Part shown: one piece after another, positions 16,313 through 25,374 of the stretch
How the letters are laid out: each line of letters starts with the position of its first letter
Numbering within the stretch: the stretch's first letter is position 1
Assembly (NCBI RefSeq): GCF_027594505.1
Contig: NZ_CP115149.1
Span: 1,024,812-1,088,811, forward strand
Source: Tepidiforma flava
GTDB taxonomy: Bacteria; Chloroflexota; Dehalococcoidia; Tepidiformales; Tepidiformaceae
Direction of reading: 5' to 3'
DNA length: 64,000 nt
Program-made: the position numbers and the translations under genes
The notes under the pieces: model-generated
The model's database searches: none
Told to the model about the DNA's origin: nothing
The model's input: the letters and a program-made list of their open reading frames with translations, nothing else

Positions 16313-17466
16313 TTGTCGACCTCGCCGAGGACGATATCGAGGGAGCCGAGGATGATGATGGCGTCGGCGACGTAGGTGCCGATGACCATCTCGCGGAGGG
16401 CGGAGAGGTTGCAGAAGGAGGGCGAGCGGAGCTTCATGCGGTACGGCTTGTTGCCGCCCTTCGCGAGGGCGTACACGCCGTATTCGCCCTTGGTGCCCTC
16501 GGTGCGGACGTAGCATTCGCCGCTGTCGATGCGGAGGGTCTTGGGGAGGTCGGGGTTGAGGACGAGTTCGCCCTCCATCTGGGAGAGGGCATCGAGGCAC
16601 TGCTCGACGATGAGCGTGCTCTGCCAGGCCTCGGCCATGCGGACCATGAAGCGGTCGAAGACGTCGCCGTTGGCGCCGGTGGGGATATCGAACTTGAGGT
16701 TGGGGTAGACGCTGTAGGGTTCGTCCTTGCGGAGGTCGAACTTGTAGCCGGTGGCGCGGAGGCAGGGGCCGGTGAGGCCCCAGGCGATCGCCTGTTCGGG
16801 GGTGACGGGGGAGAGGCCGCGGCAGCGTTCGACGAAGATTTCGTTGCCGACGAGGAGGCCGTCGAAGTCTTCGAGGCCCTGGCGGATGGAGCCGAGGAGC
16901 CAGCGGACGCGGTCCTGGTAGTTCTCGGGCAGGTCCATCTGGACGCCGCCGGGGCGGAAGTAGGTGGGGAACATGCGGTCGCCGGCGACTTCTTCGAAGA
17001 AGTCGTAGATGCGTTCGCGTTCGCGCCAGCCGTAGATGAAGGAGGTGCCGAAGGAACCGACGTCGGCGCCGAACGCGCCGAAGAACATGAAGTGGGAGAG
17101 GATGCGGGAGAGCTCGACCATCATGACGCGGATGTACTCCGCGCGGAGAGGGACGCTGATGTTGCCGAGCTTTTCGACGGCCATGCAGTAGGCCATTTCG
17201 CAGGCCATGCCGGCGAGGTAGTCGGTGCGGTCCCACCAGCCCATGGCCTGGCGGTAGTCGTGGTTTTCGGTGAGTTTCTCGAGGCCGCGGTGGAGGTAGC
17301 CGATGTAGGGTTCGCAATCGACGACCTTTTCGCCGTCGACGGTGAGGACCATGCGGAAGACGCCGTGGGTGGCCGGGTGCTGGGGCCCGACGTTGATGGT
17401 CATGTCGACGGTTTCGAAGCCGTCGTCGGCGAGGGCGTGGACGCGCTCTTCGGGCCAGATGCTCAT
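16309..17466 (-). CDS. nuoD: NADH-quinone oxidoreductase subunit D
   Basis: The 49-kDa-type subunit (385 aa) that builds the quinone site with NuoB. It is separate from NuoC, not fused. Conserved stretches are VGPQHPATHGVFRMVL with the quinone-binding histidine, PYIGYLHRGLEKLTE, and the C-terminus VLGSLDIVLGEVDK with the family's invariant Asp. The ATG at 17466 gives MSIWPEERVHALADDG. Confidence 0.96.
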   Translation of the reverse strand: MSIWPEERVHALADDGFETVDMTINVGPQHPATHGVFRMVLTVDGEKVVDCEPYIGYLHRGLEKLTENHDYRQAMGWWDRTDYLAGMACEMAYCMAVEKLGNISVPLRAEYIRVMMVELSRILSHFMFFGAFGADVGSFGTSFIYGWRERERIYDFFEEVAGDRMFPTYFRPGGVQMDLPENYQDRVRWLLGSIRQGLEDFDGLLVGNEIFVERCRGLSPVTPEQAIAWGLTGPCLRATGYKFDLRKDEPYSVYPNLKFDIPTGANGDVFDRFMVRMAEAWQSTLIVEQCLDALSQMEGELVLNPDLPKTLRIDSGECYVRTEGTKGEYGVYALAKGGNKPYRMKLRSPSFCNLSALREMVIGTYVADAIIILGSLDIVLGEVDK

Positions 17467-17503
17467 GCGGCGTACCTCAGGCTGGCTCGGCGGGTGGCGG
17501 GCA

Positions 17504-18022
17504 TCAGAAGGTGAACCCCGGGGTGGTGTCTTCGATGCCCTGCAGGATCTCGGCTTTCTGGAGCGGGTGGGCCTTCAGGAGCGGGTGGATGCGGACGTCC
17601 TCATCGAGGAGGAGGTTCTTGAGGTTGGGGTGGCCGTCGAAGATGAGGCCGACCATTTCGGCGGCTTCGCGCTCGTGCCAGTTGGCGGCGGGGTAGAGGT
17701 CGGTGATGCTCGGGATGTGGGGGTTGCCCGGCGGGGTGAGGACGGTGACCTGCACCGCCTGCCGGTTCTTGTAGGAGAAGAACTGGTATTTGCAGGCGAG
17801 CCCTTCCTCGAGCATGTCGATGCCGACGATGTTGCGGAGGAAGTCGAACGCGAGGTCGCGGTGGTTCTTCAGCTCTTCGACGACTGCGCGGAAGTGCTCG
17901 GGCGGGCAATCGATGTTGGCGTCGGTAGCCGTCTGGTTGATGGCGACGGGGAGCTTGCCAAACCGCTGCTCGAGGAGTTTGACGACCTGGTCGATGGGCT
18001 TGGGGGCGAGGGTTTTGCTCAT
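17504..18022 (-). CDS. nuoC: NADH-quinone oxidoreductase subunit C
   Basis: A 172-residue 30-kDa-type peripheral-arm subunit. The signature [20 protein letters not shown] followed by [14 protein letters not shown] is clear. The ATG overlaps the nuoB stop (ATGA). It contacts NuoD and NuoB near the quinone site in characterised complexes. Confidence 0.95.
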   Translation of the reverse strand: MSKTLAPKPIDQVVKLLEQRFGKLPVAINQTATDANIDCPPEHFRAVVEELKNHRDLAFDFLRNIVGIDMLEEGLACKYQFFSYKNRQAVQVTVLTPPGNPHIPSITDLYPAANWHEREAAEMVGLIFDGHPNLKNLLLDEDVRIHPLLKAHPLQKAEILQGIEDTTPGFTF

Positions 18023-18579
18023 CCGACCATCCGCCTGTCTTCCATGATCTTTTCCTGCAGGCGCAGGAAGCCGTCGAGGAGGGATTCGGGCCGCGGCGGG
18101 CAGCCGGGCACGTAGACATCGACCGGGATGATCTTGTCGACGCCCTGGAGGACGCGGTCGTATTCGGTGTAGGGGCCGCCGTTGGTGGCGCAGGCGCCCA
18201 TGGAGATGACGTACTTCGGATTCGGCATCTGCTCGTAGAGGAGCTTGATGGCGGGGGCCATCTTCTTGGTGACGGTGCCGGAGACGATCATGACGTCGCT
18301 CTGGCGGGGGCTGGGCCAGGGGACGATGCCGAAGCGGTCGAGGTCGTGGTTCGCCATGAAGGTGCCGATCATCTCGATGGCGCAGCAGGCGAGGCCGAAG
18401 GTCATCGGCCAGAGGGAGCTTTTGCGGCTGACAGCGAGGACGAGGTCGGCGCCGGTCTGGATGACGCCGGGGAGGACGATGCGGTAGGCGGCGCGCGCCT
18501 GCGGCAGTTCGACGGGCCGGAGCCGTTCGGGTTCGGCGCCGTAATCGGGGACGTAGGGCGGGACGGTCGCTTCGCTCAT
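18019..18579 (-). CDS. nuoB: NADH-quinone oxidoreductase subunit B
   Basis: A 186-residue subunit that ligates cluster N2, the last iron-sulfur centre before quinone. Ligands are the adjacent Cys pair in [10 protein letters not shown] plus MGACATNGG and [11 protein letters not shown]. The ATG at 18579 overlaps the nuoA stop (ATGA) and has GGAG 5-6 nt upstream; a GTG six bases earlier is also in frame but leaves no room for the ribosome-binding site. Confidence 0.96.
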   Translation of the reverse strand: MSEATVPPYVPDYGAEPERLRPVELPQARAAYRIVLPGVIQTGADLVLAVSRKSSLWPMTFGLACCAIEMIGTFMANHDLDRFGIVPWPSPRQSDVMIVSGTVTKKMAPAIKLLYEQMPNPKYVISMGACATNGGPYTEYDRVLQGVDKIIPVDVYVPGCPPRPESLLDGFLRLQEKIMEDRRMVG

Positions 18580-18938
18580 TTCCACTCCAGGACGCCGCGT
18601 TTCCAGGCGTAGACGAGGCCGAGGCTGAGGATGGCGATGAAGAGGATCATCTGCCAGAAGATGAATTCAGCGAGCGAGAGGTAGGTGATCGCCCACGGGA
18701 AGATGAAGACGGTTTCGACGTCGAAGAGGAGGAAGACGATGGCGATGAGGTAGTAGCGGACGTGGACCTGCGCCCAGTTGCGGCCGATAGGGAGCATGCC
18801 GCATTCGTAGGAGATGCCCTTGGCGCGCTCGCGGGCGAAGGGGGCGAGGATGCGCGTGGCGATGAGGGCGGTGAAGACGAGGATGAAGCCGGCGATGGCG
18901 GCGATGAGGATGGCGGACCACTGGTCGTAGAAGCTCAT
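18576..18938 (-). CDS. nuoA: NADH-quinone oxidoreductase subunit A
   Basis: A 120-residue three-helix subunit and first gene of the operon. The family loop [20 protein letters not shown] and [15 protein letters not shown] are intact. The ATG at 18938 is chosen because the frame upstream runs through low-complexity intergenic DNA. Upstream lies a stem-loop (19052-19082, 8-bp stem GCACGGGC/GCCCGTGC) in the presumed operon leader. Confidence 0.95.
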   Translation of the reverse strand: MSFYDQWSAILIAAIAGFILVFTALIATRILAPFARERAKGISYECGMLPIGRNWAQVHVRYYLIAIVFLLFDVETVFIFPWAITYLSLAEFIFWQMILFIAILSLGLVYAWKRGVLEWK

Positions 18939-19129
18939 AGGGCGCACCGGATGCGGGGGAGCAAGGCCACGATGCGACGTGCCGGGGCAGGGCAAGGCGA
19001 GGTGGCTGCTGCACTCATCGGCGGCGCGGGCTCCCAGGGCTTGTGCGACGGGCACGGGCTCGCGAGGGGCCCGGGCCCGTGCGGTCGTGAAGAAGCACAC
19101 AAACGATACCTTCGGGGGCAGGGGAGGGC

Positions 19130-19600
19130 AAGGGGAGGGAAAGGCGGGAAGCGGGAGGCGGGAAGCGGGAAGCGGGAATCGGGAAGCGGGAAGCGGGAGG
19201 CGGGAGGCGGGAGGCGGGAACCGGGAAGCGGGAGGCGGGAGGCGGGAACCGGGAAGCGGGAGGCGGGAGGCGGGAACCGGGAAGCGGGAGGCGGGAAGCG
19301 GGGAGCGGGAGGTGTGAGCTGGTAGGTGGGAGGAGGGAAGCGGGAGTTCGGAGTGGGGAGTTGGGAGGGCGCTCGATTTCGAACGTGGGGGTGGGCTTCC
19401 CGGCCCTCCGCGGGGACGGAGCCCCGCGACGACGGGAGTTGGGAGGCGGGAGGGGACGTCGCTCCGGCGCGGGGCCCGTCAACCCGCGGCCGAATCGCCG
19501 CCCGGCGATGGCTCCCTCCTCCCTCCTCCCTTCTCCCTCTCCCTTCTCCCAACTCGGAACTCCCAACTCCCAACTCCCAACTCCCGGCTGACTGCGCGGT
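19130..19600. repeat. Purine heptad array and hairpin core of the interspersed repeat family
   Basis: Positions 19135-19315 are a degenerate tandem array of about 7-bp units (GCGGGAA, GCGGGAG, CCGGGAA). Positions 19391-19435 hold the shared hairpin core, arms CGCGGGG and CCCCGCG around loop ACGGAG. GGGAGTTGGGAG follows, then a pyrimidine tract (19505-19587, CCCAACTCC-like) complementary to the purine tracts. No convincing gene is visible. Confidence 0.85.
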
Positions 19601-19628
19601 AGGGCGGGGGTTGCGAGAATACGGGACG

Positions 19629-20324
19629 ATGACCCACCTGCCGCCGCCCGAGGAGAAGGCCCGCGCCGTGCGGGCGATGTTCGACCGGATTTCGCCGACG
19701 TACGACCGGGTGAACCGGCTGATGACCTTCGGAGCGGACCAGCGCTGGCGGATGGCGCTCGTGGAGCGGCTGGGGATTTCGCCGGCGGATGTGGTGCTCG
19801 ACCTCGCCTGCGGCACTGGCGACTTCGCGGAGCTGTGCCGGGCGCGCGGCGCGCTCGCGATTGGGCTCGATTTCAGCCGGGGGATGCTGGAGCGGGCGGC
19901 GGCGCGCTCGGGCGAGACGGCGGCCTGGGTGCAGGGCGATGCGCTCCGGCTGCCGTTCCGGGATGGGGCGTTCACCGCGGCGGTCTCGGGGTTCGCGCTG
20001 CGGAACTTCGCGAGCATTCCGCCGGTGCTGGCCGAGCTGGCGCGCGTGCTGGAGCCGGGCGGCCGCCTCGGCCTGCTGGAGGTCGACCGCCCGCGCAATC
20101 CGCTCATCGCGCTCGGGCACCGGGCCTACTTCGAACGGGCGGTGCCGGTCCTCGGCGGCCTGCTGGCGGACCGCGACGCCTACCGCTACCTGCCGGCCTC
20201 GGCGGCCTATCTCCCCGGCGAAGCGGAGATGGTCGCGATGCTACGCGAGGCGGGCTTCCACCGCATCCGGAAGCGCCGGCCGATGCTGGGCGCGATCCAG
20301 TCCATCACGGCGGAGCGGCGATGA
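19629..20324 (+). CDS. ubiE: Menaquinone/ubiquinone methyltransferase UbiE/MenG
   Basis: A 231-residue SAM-dependent C-methyltransferase that methylates demethylmenaquinone in the last step of quinone synthesis. The ATG at 19629 gives MTHLPPPEEKARAVRAMFDR; FDRISPTYDRVNRLMTFGAD is the UbiE N-terminal signature. SAM motif I is VLDLACGTGDFAEL, and the second signature is SGFALRNFASIP. GAGAAT ends 8 nt before the ATG, a possible leaderless promoter. The stop overlaps menA (ATGA). Confidence 0.9.
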   Translation: MTHLPPPEEKARAVRAMFDRISPTYDRVNRLMTFGADQRWRMALVERLGISPADVVLDLACGTGDFAELCRARGALAIGLDFSRGMLERAAARSGETAAWVQGDALRLPFRDGAFTAAVSGFALRNFASIPPVLAELARVLEPGGRLGLLEVDRPRNPLIALGHRAYFERAVPVLGGLLADRDAYRYLPASAAYLPGEAEMVAMLREAGFHRIRKRRPMLGAIQSITAERR

Positions 20325-21232
20325 CGGCCGCGACGGCGGCATCCCGGCCGGGCCGGCTGCATGCGTGGCGGATGGCCGCGCGGCCGCCCACGCTGCCGGC
20401 GGCAGCCGCGCCCGTGGCGGTCGGCACGGCGCTCGCCATCCGCGACGACGCGTTCGCGCTGCTGCCGGCGCTCGCCGCGCTCTTCGGCGCGCTCTGCCTG
20501 CAGGTGGGCGCGAACTTCGCGAACGACGTCTTCGACCACGAGAAGGGGGCCGACACGGCGGAGCGGCTCGGGCCGCCGCGGGCGAGCCAGCTCGGCCTGC
20601 TGACGCCGCGCGAGCTGAAGACGGGGATGGCCGCGGCGTTCGGCCTCGCGACGCTGGCCGGCCTCTACCTCGCGTGGGTCGGCGGCTGGCCGGTCGTGGC
20701 CATCGGGCTGGCGAGCATCGCCGCGGCCGTCATCTACACCGGCGGGCCGTGGCCGATCGGCTACCACGCGCTGGGCGACCTCTTCACCTTCATCTTCTTC
20801 GGGCTCGTCGCGGTGATGGGGACGTACTACGTGCAGGCCGGGACGGTCACGTGGTTCAGCTTCGCGGCGGCGGTGCCGGTGGGGGCGACCGTCACGATGA
20901 TCCTCGTGGTCAACAACCTGCGGGACATCCCGACGGACCGGCGGGCGGGGAAGACGACGCTGGGCGTGGTGCTGGGCGAGCGGGGGACGCGCTGGTGGTT
21001 CGCCGCCCTGCTGGCGCTGGCGCTGGCGGTGCCCGCCGGGGCGACGGTCGCGGGAGCTGCGCCGCCCGGGGCGGCGGCGGCAGCGGCGGCGGGGGTGCTC
21101 GCGTGGCCGCTGCTGCGGCAGGTGTCCGGGGGCGCCAGCGGCCGGGCGCTGAACCCGGTGCTGAAGGGCACGGCCCGGTTCGCGCTCTGGCACGCGCTGC
21201 TCTGGGCGGCGGCGATCGCCATCCGGCCCTGA
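20321..21232 (+). CDS. menA: 1,4-dihydroxy-2-naphthoate polyprenyltransferase MenA
   Basis: A 303-residue UbiA-superfamily integral membrane enzyme that prenylates dihydroxynaphthoate to demethylmenaquinone. The two Asp-rich motifs are NDVFDHEKGAD and NNLRDIPTDRRAGKTTL. About eight hydrophobic helices alternate with these loops. It overlaps ubiE, its functional partner, by 4 nt. The pair lies beside the complex I operon, which would use the menaquinone. Confidence 0.93.
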   Translation: MTAATAASRPGRLHAWRMAARPPTLPAAAAPVAVGTALAIRDDAFALLPALAALFGALCLQVGANFANDVFDHEKGADTAERLGPPRASQLGLLTPRELKTGMAAAFGLATLAGLYLAWVGGWPVVAIGLASIAAAVIYTGGPWPIGYHALGDLFTFIFFGLVAVMGTYYVQAGTVTWFSFAAAVPVGATVTMILVVNNLRDIPTDRRAGKTTLGVVLGERGTRWWFAALLALALAVPAGATVAGAAPPGAAAAAAAGVLAWPLLRQVSGGASGRALNPVLKGTARFALWHALLWAAAIAIRP

Positions 21233-21318
21233 CCCGGGGCGGTTGCATCGCGCCTTTACAATGAGGGGAGAACGGCCGCGCCGCGCACGGCCTCGAACGC
21301 GGAGCGGAGGTGATTGCG

Positions 21319-21801
21319 ATGACAGCTGAACGGAACGTCCGGGCGACCGAAGGCCAGCAGGCCGCGCTCTCCGGCGCCAGCCGGACGACCGAGGGCCTGC
21401 TCATCGCGCAGGACGGGCTGCTCGCTGCGCTCCGGCGGCCCCAGCCCGGGCGCGAGCGGGACTGGGCCGCCCTCGTCGGGCAGGAGCTGGCGAAGGTCGT
21501 GGCCGCGCTGCGGGACCACCGGCTGGAGGTGGAGCGGGCGGAAGGGCTCTACGCGGAGATCCTGCGGGACGCGCCGTGGACGCAGCCGCGGCTGCGGCAG
21601 CTCGGCGCGCAGCTGCGCCGGCTCGAAGCCGAGGCCGCGGACCTGCAGGTGGAGGTGCGCCGGGTGGAAGAGGGCGACCTGCAGGCGCTGCCCGCCATCC
21701 GGCACGATGCCGAGCGGATGCTCGCCGGGGTGCGCGACCTGCTCTCGAAAGAGGCCGACCTCATCTACGAGCGGTTCGAACAGCCGCCGGCGGCCGACTA
21801 G
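21319..21801 (+). CDS. Hypothetical coiled-coil protein
   Basis: A 160-residue soluble protein of unknown function. The ATG at 21319 follows a strong GGAGGTGA at 21306-21313. After about 20 polar residues it is nearly all helix with heptad-like Leu/Ala spacing (LRQLGAQLRRLEAEAADLQV). No cysteines or membrane spans. Its TAG stop overlaps that of the convergent MFS gene (CTAG). Confidence 0.7.
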   Translation: MTAERNVRATEGQQAALSGASRTTEGLLIAQDGLLAALRRPQPGRERDWAALVGQELAKVVAALRDHRLEVERAEGLYAEILRDAPWTQPRLRQLGAQLRRLEAEAADLQVEVRRVEEGDLQALPAIRHDAERMLAGVRDLLSKEADLIYERFEQPPAAD

Positions 21802-23150
21802 CCGGCATCGGCCGGGGCGCTGCCGGCCTTCCACGCGGCGGCGGGCGCCGGGGCGGCGCCCCGCCCGGGGGCGAACGGCGCCGCGCGCTCCTCGGTGAGG
21901 GCGTTCGCCACCGTGCCGTCGATGCGGCGGAGCGACCCGCTGGCGAGGAGCATGGCGAGCGAGAGCGCCATCGTCACGAGCGAGGCGATGGCGACCGCGG
22001 CGGGCGCGCCGAGCGCCTCGGCGAGGGCGCTCACGGGCACGGTGCCGAGCGGCGTCAGCCCGAAGGTCATCATCATGATGCTCATCACCCGGCCGCGGAC
22101 CTCGTCCGGGATGAGCACCTGGATGAGCGTGTTCACGGTGGTCGTGAAGGCGCTGGCGAAGACATCGGCGGCGAACACGAGCGGGATGGCGAGCAGGAAC
22201 CACGGACTGAGCGAGAAGAGCAGCAGGCTGCCGGCGAAGGCGAGGAGCGTGCTCATCATCAGGCGGAGCTTGCGCGGGGATTCGCTGGCGAAGGCGACCC
22301 AGAACGAGCCCGCGATGCCGCCGAGCCCGGCCGCGGCCTGGAGCACGCCGAGCCCGCCGGCCCCCACGTGCCAGGTGTCATCGGCGAAGACGACGAGGAG
22401 CGCCTGGAACGGCATTGCGAGGAGGATGGGGATGATGGAGAGGATGAGGAGGGCGCGGACCGGCGGGTCGGTCGAGACGTAGCGGAGGCCGCCGACCAGC
22501 TCCGAAAGGACCGGGCGCCGGCCGGCGCCGTCGGCGGGCGGCGATGCGCTCACGTGGGCCATGGCGAAGAAGGCGAGCGCATAGAGGGTGACGGCCATCG
22601 CGTAGACCCAGCGGACCCCGAAGACGGCGATGATGAGGCCGGCGAAGACGGGGCCGACCACCCGCGCGGCGTTCATGCCGCCCATCTGGAGGGCCATGGC
22701 GCTCGCCATCCCCTGGCGGCCGACGATGCTGGCCACGATTGCCTGCCGCGCCGGCATGATGAACGGGAACGTGCAGCCCATCACGAAGACAACGGCGAGG
22801 AGGTGCCAGAACTCGAGCCGACCGAGAACGAGGAGGGCGAACACCGCCAGCTCGGAGGCGACGAGCACCGCCTGGCCCGTCATGATCAGCCGCCGCTTCT
22901 CGACGCGGTCGGCGATGACGCCGCCGAACGGCGAGACGAGCAGCATGGGGATGGCGACGACGAGGTTGATGAGGCCGAGCGCGAATTCGCTGCCGGTGAG
23001 GCGGTAGGCGAGCACGGAGCGGACGATGAACTGGCCGTTCATCGCGAAGAAGAAGGCGATGTTGGAGGCGAAGAGCCAGCGGAACTGCTGGTGCTGGAGA
23101 GAGGCCAACGGGCCGCGGGCCGGGGCCGGTTCGGCGGGGAGTTCGAGCAT
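21798..23150 (-). CDS. Major facilitator superfamily exporter (MFS_3/EntS type)
   Basis: A 450-residue 12-helix transporter. The ATG at 23150 gives MLELPAEPAPARGPLASLQH and then QFRWLFASNIAFFFAMNGQF. The loop 2-3 signature is present as GGVIADRVEKRRLIM, and the central loop contains RRPVLSELVGGLRYVS. The closest family character is the drug/siderophore exporter group; the substrate is unknown. The C-terminal tail is Pro/Ala-rich. Confidence 0.85.
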   Translation of the reverse strand: MLELPAEPAPARGPLASLQHQQFRWLFASNIAFFFAMNGQFIVRSVLAYRLTGSEFALGLINLVVAIPMLLVSPFGGVIADRVEKRRLIMTGQAVLVASELAVFALLVLGRLEFWHLLAVVFVMGCTFPFIMPARQAIVASIVGRQGMASAMALQMGGMNAARVVGPVFAGLIIAVFGVRWVYAMAVTLYALAFFAMAHVSASPPADGAGRRPVLSELVGGLRYVSTDPPVRALLILSIIPILLAMPFQALLVVFADDTWHVGAGGLGVLQAAAGLGGIAGSFWVAFASESPRKLRLMMSTLLAFAGSLLLFSLSPWFLLAIPLVFAADVFASAFTTTVNTLIQVLIPDEVRGRVMSIMMMTFGLTPLGTVPVSALAEALGAPAAVAIASLVTMALSLAMLLASGSLRRIDGTVANALTEERAAPFAPGRGAAPAPAAAWKAGSAPADAG

Positions 23151-23202
23151 CCCGTTAGCGTAGCACGAACGATTGCGGCCGGCGCCGGGCGGCAGGCGCG
23201 CG

Positions 23203-23208
23203 CGTATA
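23203..23208 (+). promoter_or_regulatory. -10 box of the aldo/keto reductase gene
   Basis: TATACT, 36 nt before the GTG start, in the short region between divergent genes. TTGCGG lies 24 nt upstream, too far for a standard -35. Confidence 0.4.
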
Positions 23209-23244
23209 CTTCGCGCCACAACCACTACCCCCGGGAGGCGATCC

Positions 23245-24183
23245 GTGGAGTTCCGTCATCTTGGCCGTTCGGGCCTCGAGGTGTCGCTCGTGGGGCTCGG
23301 CTGCAACAACTTCGGCATCCGCTGCGATTTCGAGCAATCGAAGGCGGTGGTGCACCGCGCGCTCGACCTCGGCATCACGCTCTTCGATACGGCGGACGTC
23401 TACGGCGGGGGCGGCCGCTCGGAGGAGTTCCTCGGCAAGATCCTGAAGGGCCACCGGGAGAAGGTGGTCATCGCGACGAAGTTCGGGATGAAGATGGGCG
23501 AGGGGCCGCACCGGATGGGCGCCTCGCGGAAGTACATCATGCAGGCGGTGGAGGATTCGCTGCGGCGGCTGGATACGGACTACATCGACCTCTACCAGGT
23601 GCACCGGCCGGACCCGCACACGCCGATCGAGGAGACGCTGCGGGCGCTGGATGACCTGGTGCGGCAGGGGAAGGTGCGGTACATCGGGCATTCGAACTTC
23701 GCGGGCTGGCAGACGGCGGAGGCGCACTTCGTGGCCCAGCGGCTGAACGTGACGCCGTTCATCTCGGCGCAGAACGAGTACAACCTGCTGGACCGGCGGG
23801 TCGAACAGGAGCTGGTGCCGGCCTGCAACGCCTACGGGCTGAGCATCCTGCCGTACTTCCCGCTGGCGAGCGGCTTCCTGACGGGGAAGTACCGGAAGGG
23901 GGAGGAGCTGCCGGCGGGGACCCGGCTGGCGAACGCGGGGCCCATGGCCGCGCGCGTGCTGACCGACCGGAACTTCGAGGTGCTGGAGAAGCTGGAGGCC
24001 TTCGCGCAGGCGCGCGGGAAGGGGATGGTGGACCTCGCCATCGGGTGGCTGGCGAGCCAGCCGCACGTGGGGAGCGTCATTGCGGGTGCGACGCGGCCGG
24101 AGCAGGTGGACCAGAACGTGGCGGCGGCCGCGTGGCGGCTGACGGCGGACGAGCTGGCGGAGGTGGACGCGATTACGCGGTAG
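23245..24183 (+). CDS. Aldo/keto reductase
   Basis: A 312-residue NAD(P)H-dependent oxidoreductase with a TIM barrel. The GTG start at 23245 follows GGGAGG with 7-nt spacing and yields MEFRHLGRSGLEVSLVGLGC. Catalytic tetrad elements are visible: Asp and Tyr in FDTADVYGGGGRSEEFLG, Lys in VIATKFG, and His in LYQVHRPD. The cofactor-binding C-terminus SVIAGATRPEQVDQN is typical. The physiological substrate is not evident. Confidence 0.9.
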   Translation: MEFRHLGRSGLEVSLVGLGCNNFGIRCDFEQSKAVVHRALDLGITLFDTADVYGGGGRSEEFLGKILKGHREKVVIATKFGMKMGEGPHRMGASRKYIMQAVEDSLRRLDTDYIDLYQVHRPDPHTPIEETLRALDDLVRQGKVRYIGHSNFAGWQTAEAHFVAQRLNVTPFISAQNEYNLLDRRVEQELVPACNAYGLSILPYFPLASGFLTGKYRKGEELPAGTRLANAGPMAARVLTDRNFEVLEKLEAFAQARGKGMVDLAIGWLASQPHVGSVIAGATRPEQVDQNVAAAAWRLTADELAEVDAITR

Positions 24184-24710
24184 CGGGGAGGAGGGAGGCC
24201 CCAGGTCCGCCCTGGCCCCGCCCCGAGGGAGAAGGGAGGAGGGAGGAGGGAACCCCTCCGCCGCTCACCCTTCCGCCCCAGGGAGGAGGGAGGCCCCACG
24301 TCCGCCTTGTCCCCGCCCCGAGGGAGAAGGGAGGAGGGAGAAGGGAGCCCCGCCCGGCCCAGCTGCCCCGCCGAGGGAGGAGGGAGCACCACCCGGCCGC
24401 CCAACCCCGCCGAGGGAGAAGGGAGGAGGGAGGAGGGAACCCCGCGTGCCCATCCGCTGTCCCACCGAGGGAGCCGGGAGCTGGGAGCTGGGAGCTGGGA
24501 GCTGGGGTGGCCGGTGCTCCTATTCGGTCAAGCTTCGACCTTCAAGCTCCAACCTCCGCGCTGGGGGCCGGGAGGCGGGCGGGGCGGGGCTCCCTCATCG
24601 CTCGGTGGGGAAGACGGGAGGGGCCGGGCTCCCTCCTCCCTCGGGGACGGGCAGCAGCCGGGGCCGGGCTCCCTCCTCCCTCGGGACGGGGAGGCCGGCG
24701 GGGGCTGGGG
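24184..24710. repeat. Purine-rich low-complexity repeats (GGGAGGAGGGAG type)
   Basis: About 520 bp without a credible gene. It holds irregular copies of CCCCGCCGAGGGAGAAGGGA-like units on the plus strand, four copies of GAGCTGGGAGCTGG near 24475-24505, and inverted pyrimidine versions (GGGCTCCCTCCTCCCTCGG) at 24620-24690. It is a simpler relative of the family seen elsewhere; the hairpin core is absent. Confidence 0.75.
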
Positions 24711-25361
24711 TCAGGTGCCGGCGAAGTAGCCGGGGGACATGCCGAGTGCGTCGCTCACGGGCCCGGAGCAGCGGACAAAGGCCTCCATATTATCCCGAAC
24801 GAAGGGGAGGAGGCTGCCGCCGGCTGCGGCGGCTTCGGGAATCTCGAGGCCCTCGGCGCGCAGGCAGCCGACGAGCTGAACGTGAGCGTCACGCAGCTGC
24901 GCCGGCGACGGCTGGTGCGCCTGCGACCAGATGGCGCTGATGCGGGCGTAGGTCGGCGAGGCGCAGGCGTCGACCGTCGCCTGGCTCGCGGCAGCGACGG
25001 CGCCGGCATCGCCCTCGGCGCGGGGCGGGAAGGTGAATTCGATGGCGTACACCTGGAGGGGGCCGGGGACCAGGGGCCGCGCCAGCTGGCCGCCCCGGGC
25101 CTCGACGCAGGCGACGAATTCGCGGGTCACGCGGTCGTACTCCTCGAACGACAGGCGGCCATCGGACAGGAGGTCTGCGGCGAGGAGGTCGCCCTCGCTG
25201 CGGGCGAGGTCGGCCTGGCCGGGCCAGACAACGACCCGGCCATCCCGGTCGAGCGAGCCGGGGCTGGCGTCGGCTGCCGGGGACCCGCCCGTGAAGAGCA
25301 GCCATGTACCGGCGACGGCTGCAGCCGAGAAGATGCCAAGCGCGAAGATGATGCGGCGCAC
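24711..25361 (-). CDS. Hypothetical membrane-anchored or secreted protein
   Basis: A 216-residue protein. The GTG at 25361 is supported by GGAGG 7-8 nt upstream and gives MRRIIFALGIFSAAAVAGTW, a signal anchor. The remainder is extracytoplasmic with four cysteines in FVACVEARGG, TVDACASPTY, LVGCLRAEG and AFVRCSGP, spaced as for two disulfides. A duplicated pattern (Cys after a helix, then acidic residues) suggests an internal repeat. No family recognised. Confidence 0.65.
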   Translation of the reverse strand: MRRIIFALGIFSAAAVAGTWLLFTGGSPAADASPGSLDRDGRVVVWPGQADLARSEGDLLAADLLSDGRLSFEEYDRVTREFVACVEARGGQLARPLVPGPLQVYAIEFTFPPRAEGDAGAVAAASQATVDACASPTYARISAIWSQAHQPSPAQLRDAHVQLVGCLRAEGLEIPEAAAAGGSLLPFVRDNMEAFVRCSGPVSDALGMSPGYFAGT

Positions 25362-25374
25362 TGCGTTCCCTCCG

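Noticed and set aside
18940-19130. Possible prophage or IS end near the nuo operon
   Set aside because: No transposase, integrase or terminal inverted repeat; only repeat-family DNA and a leader stem-loop.
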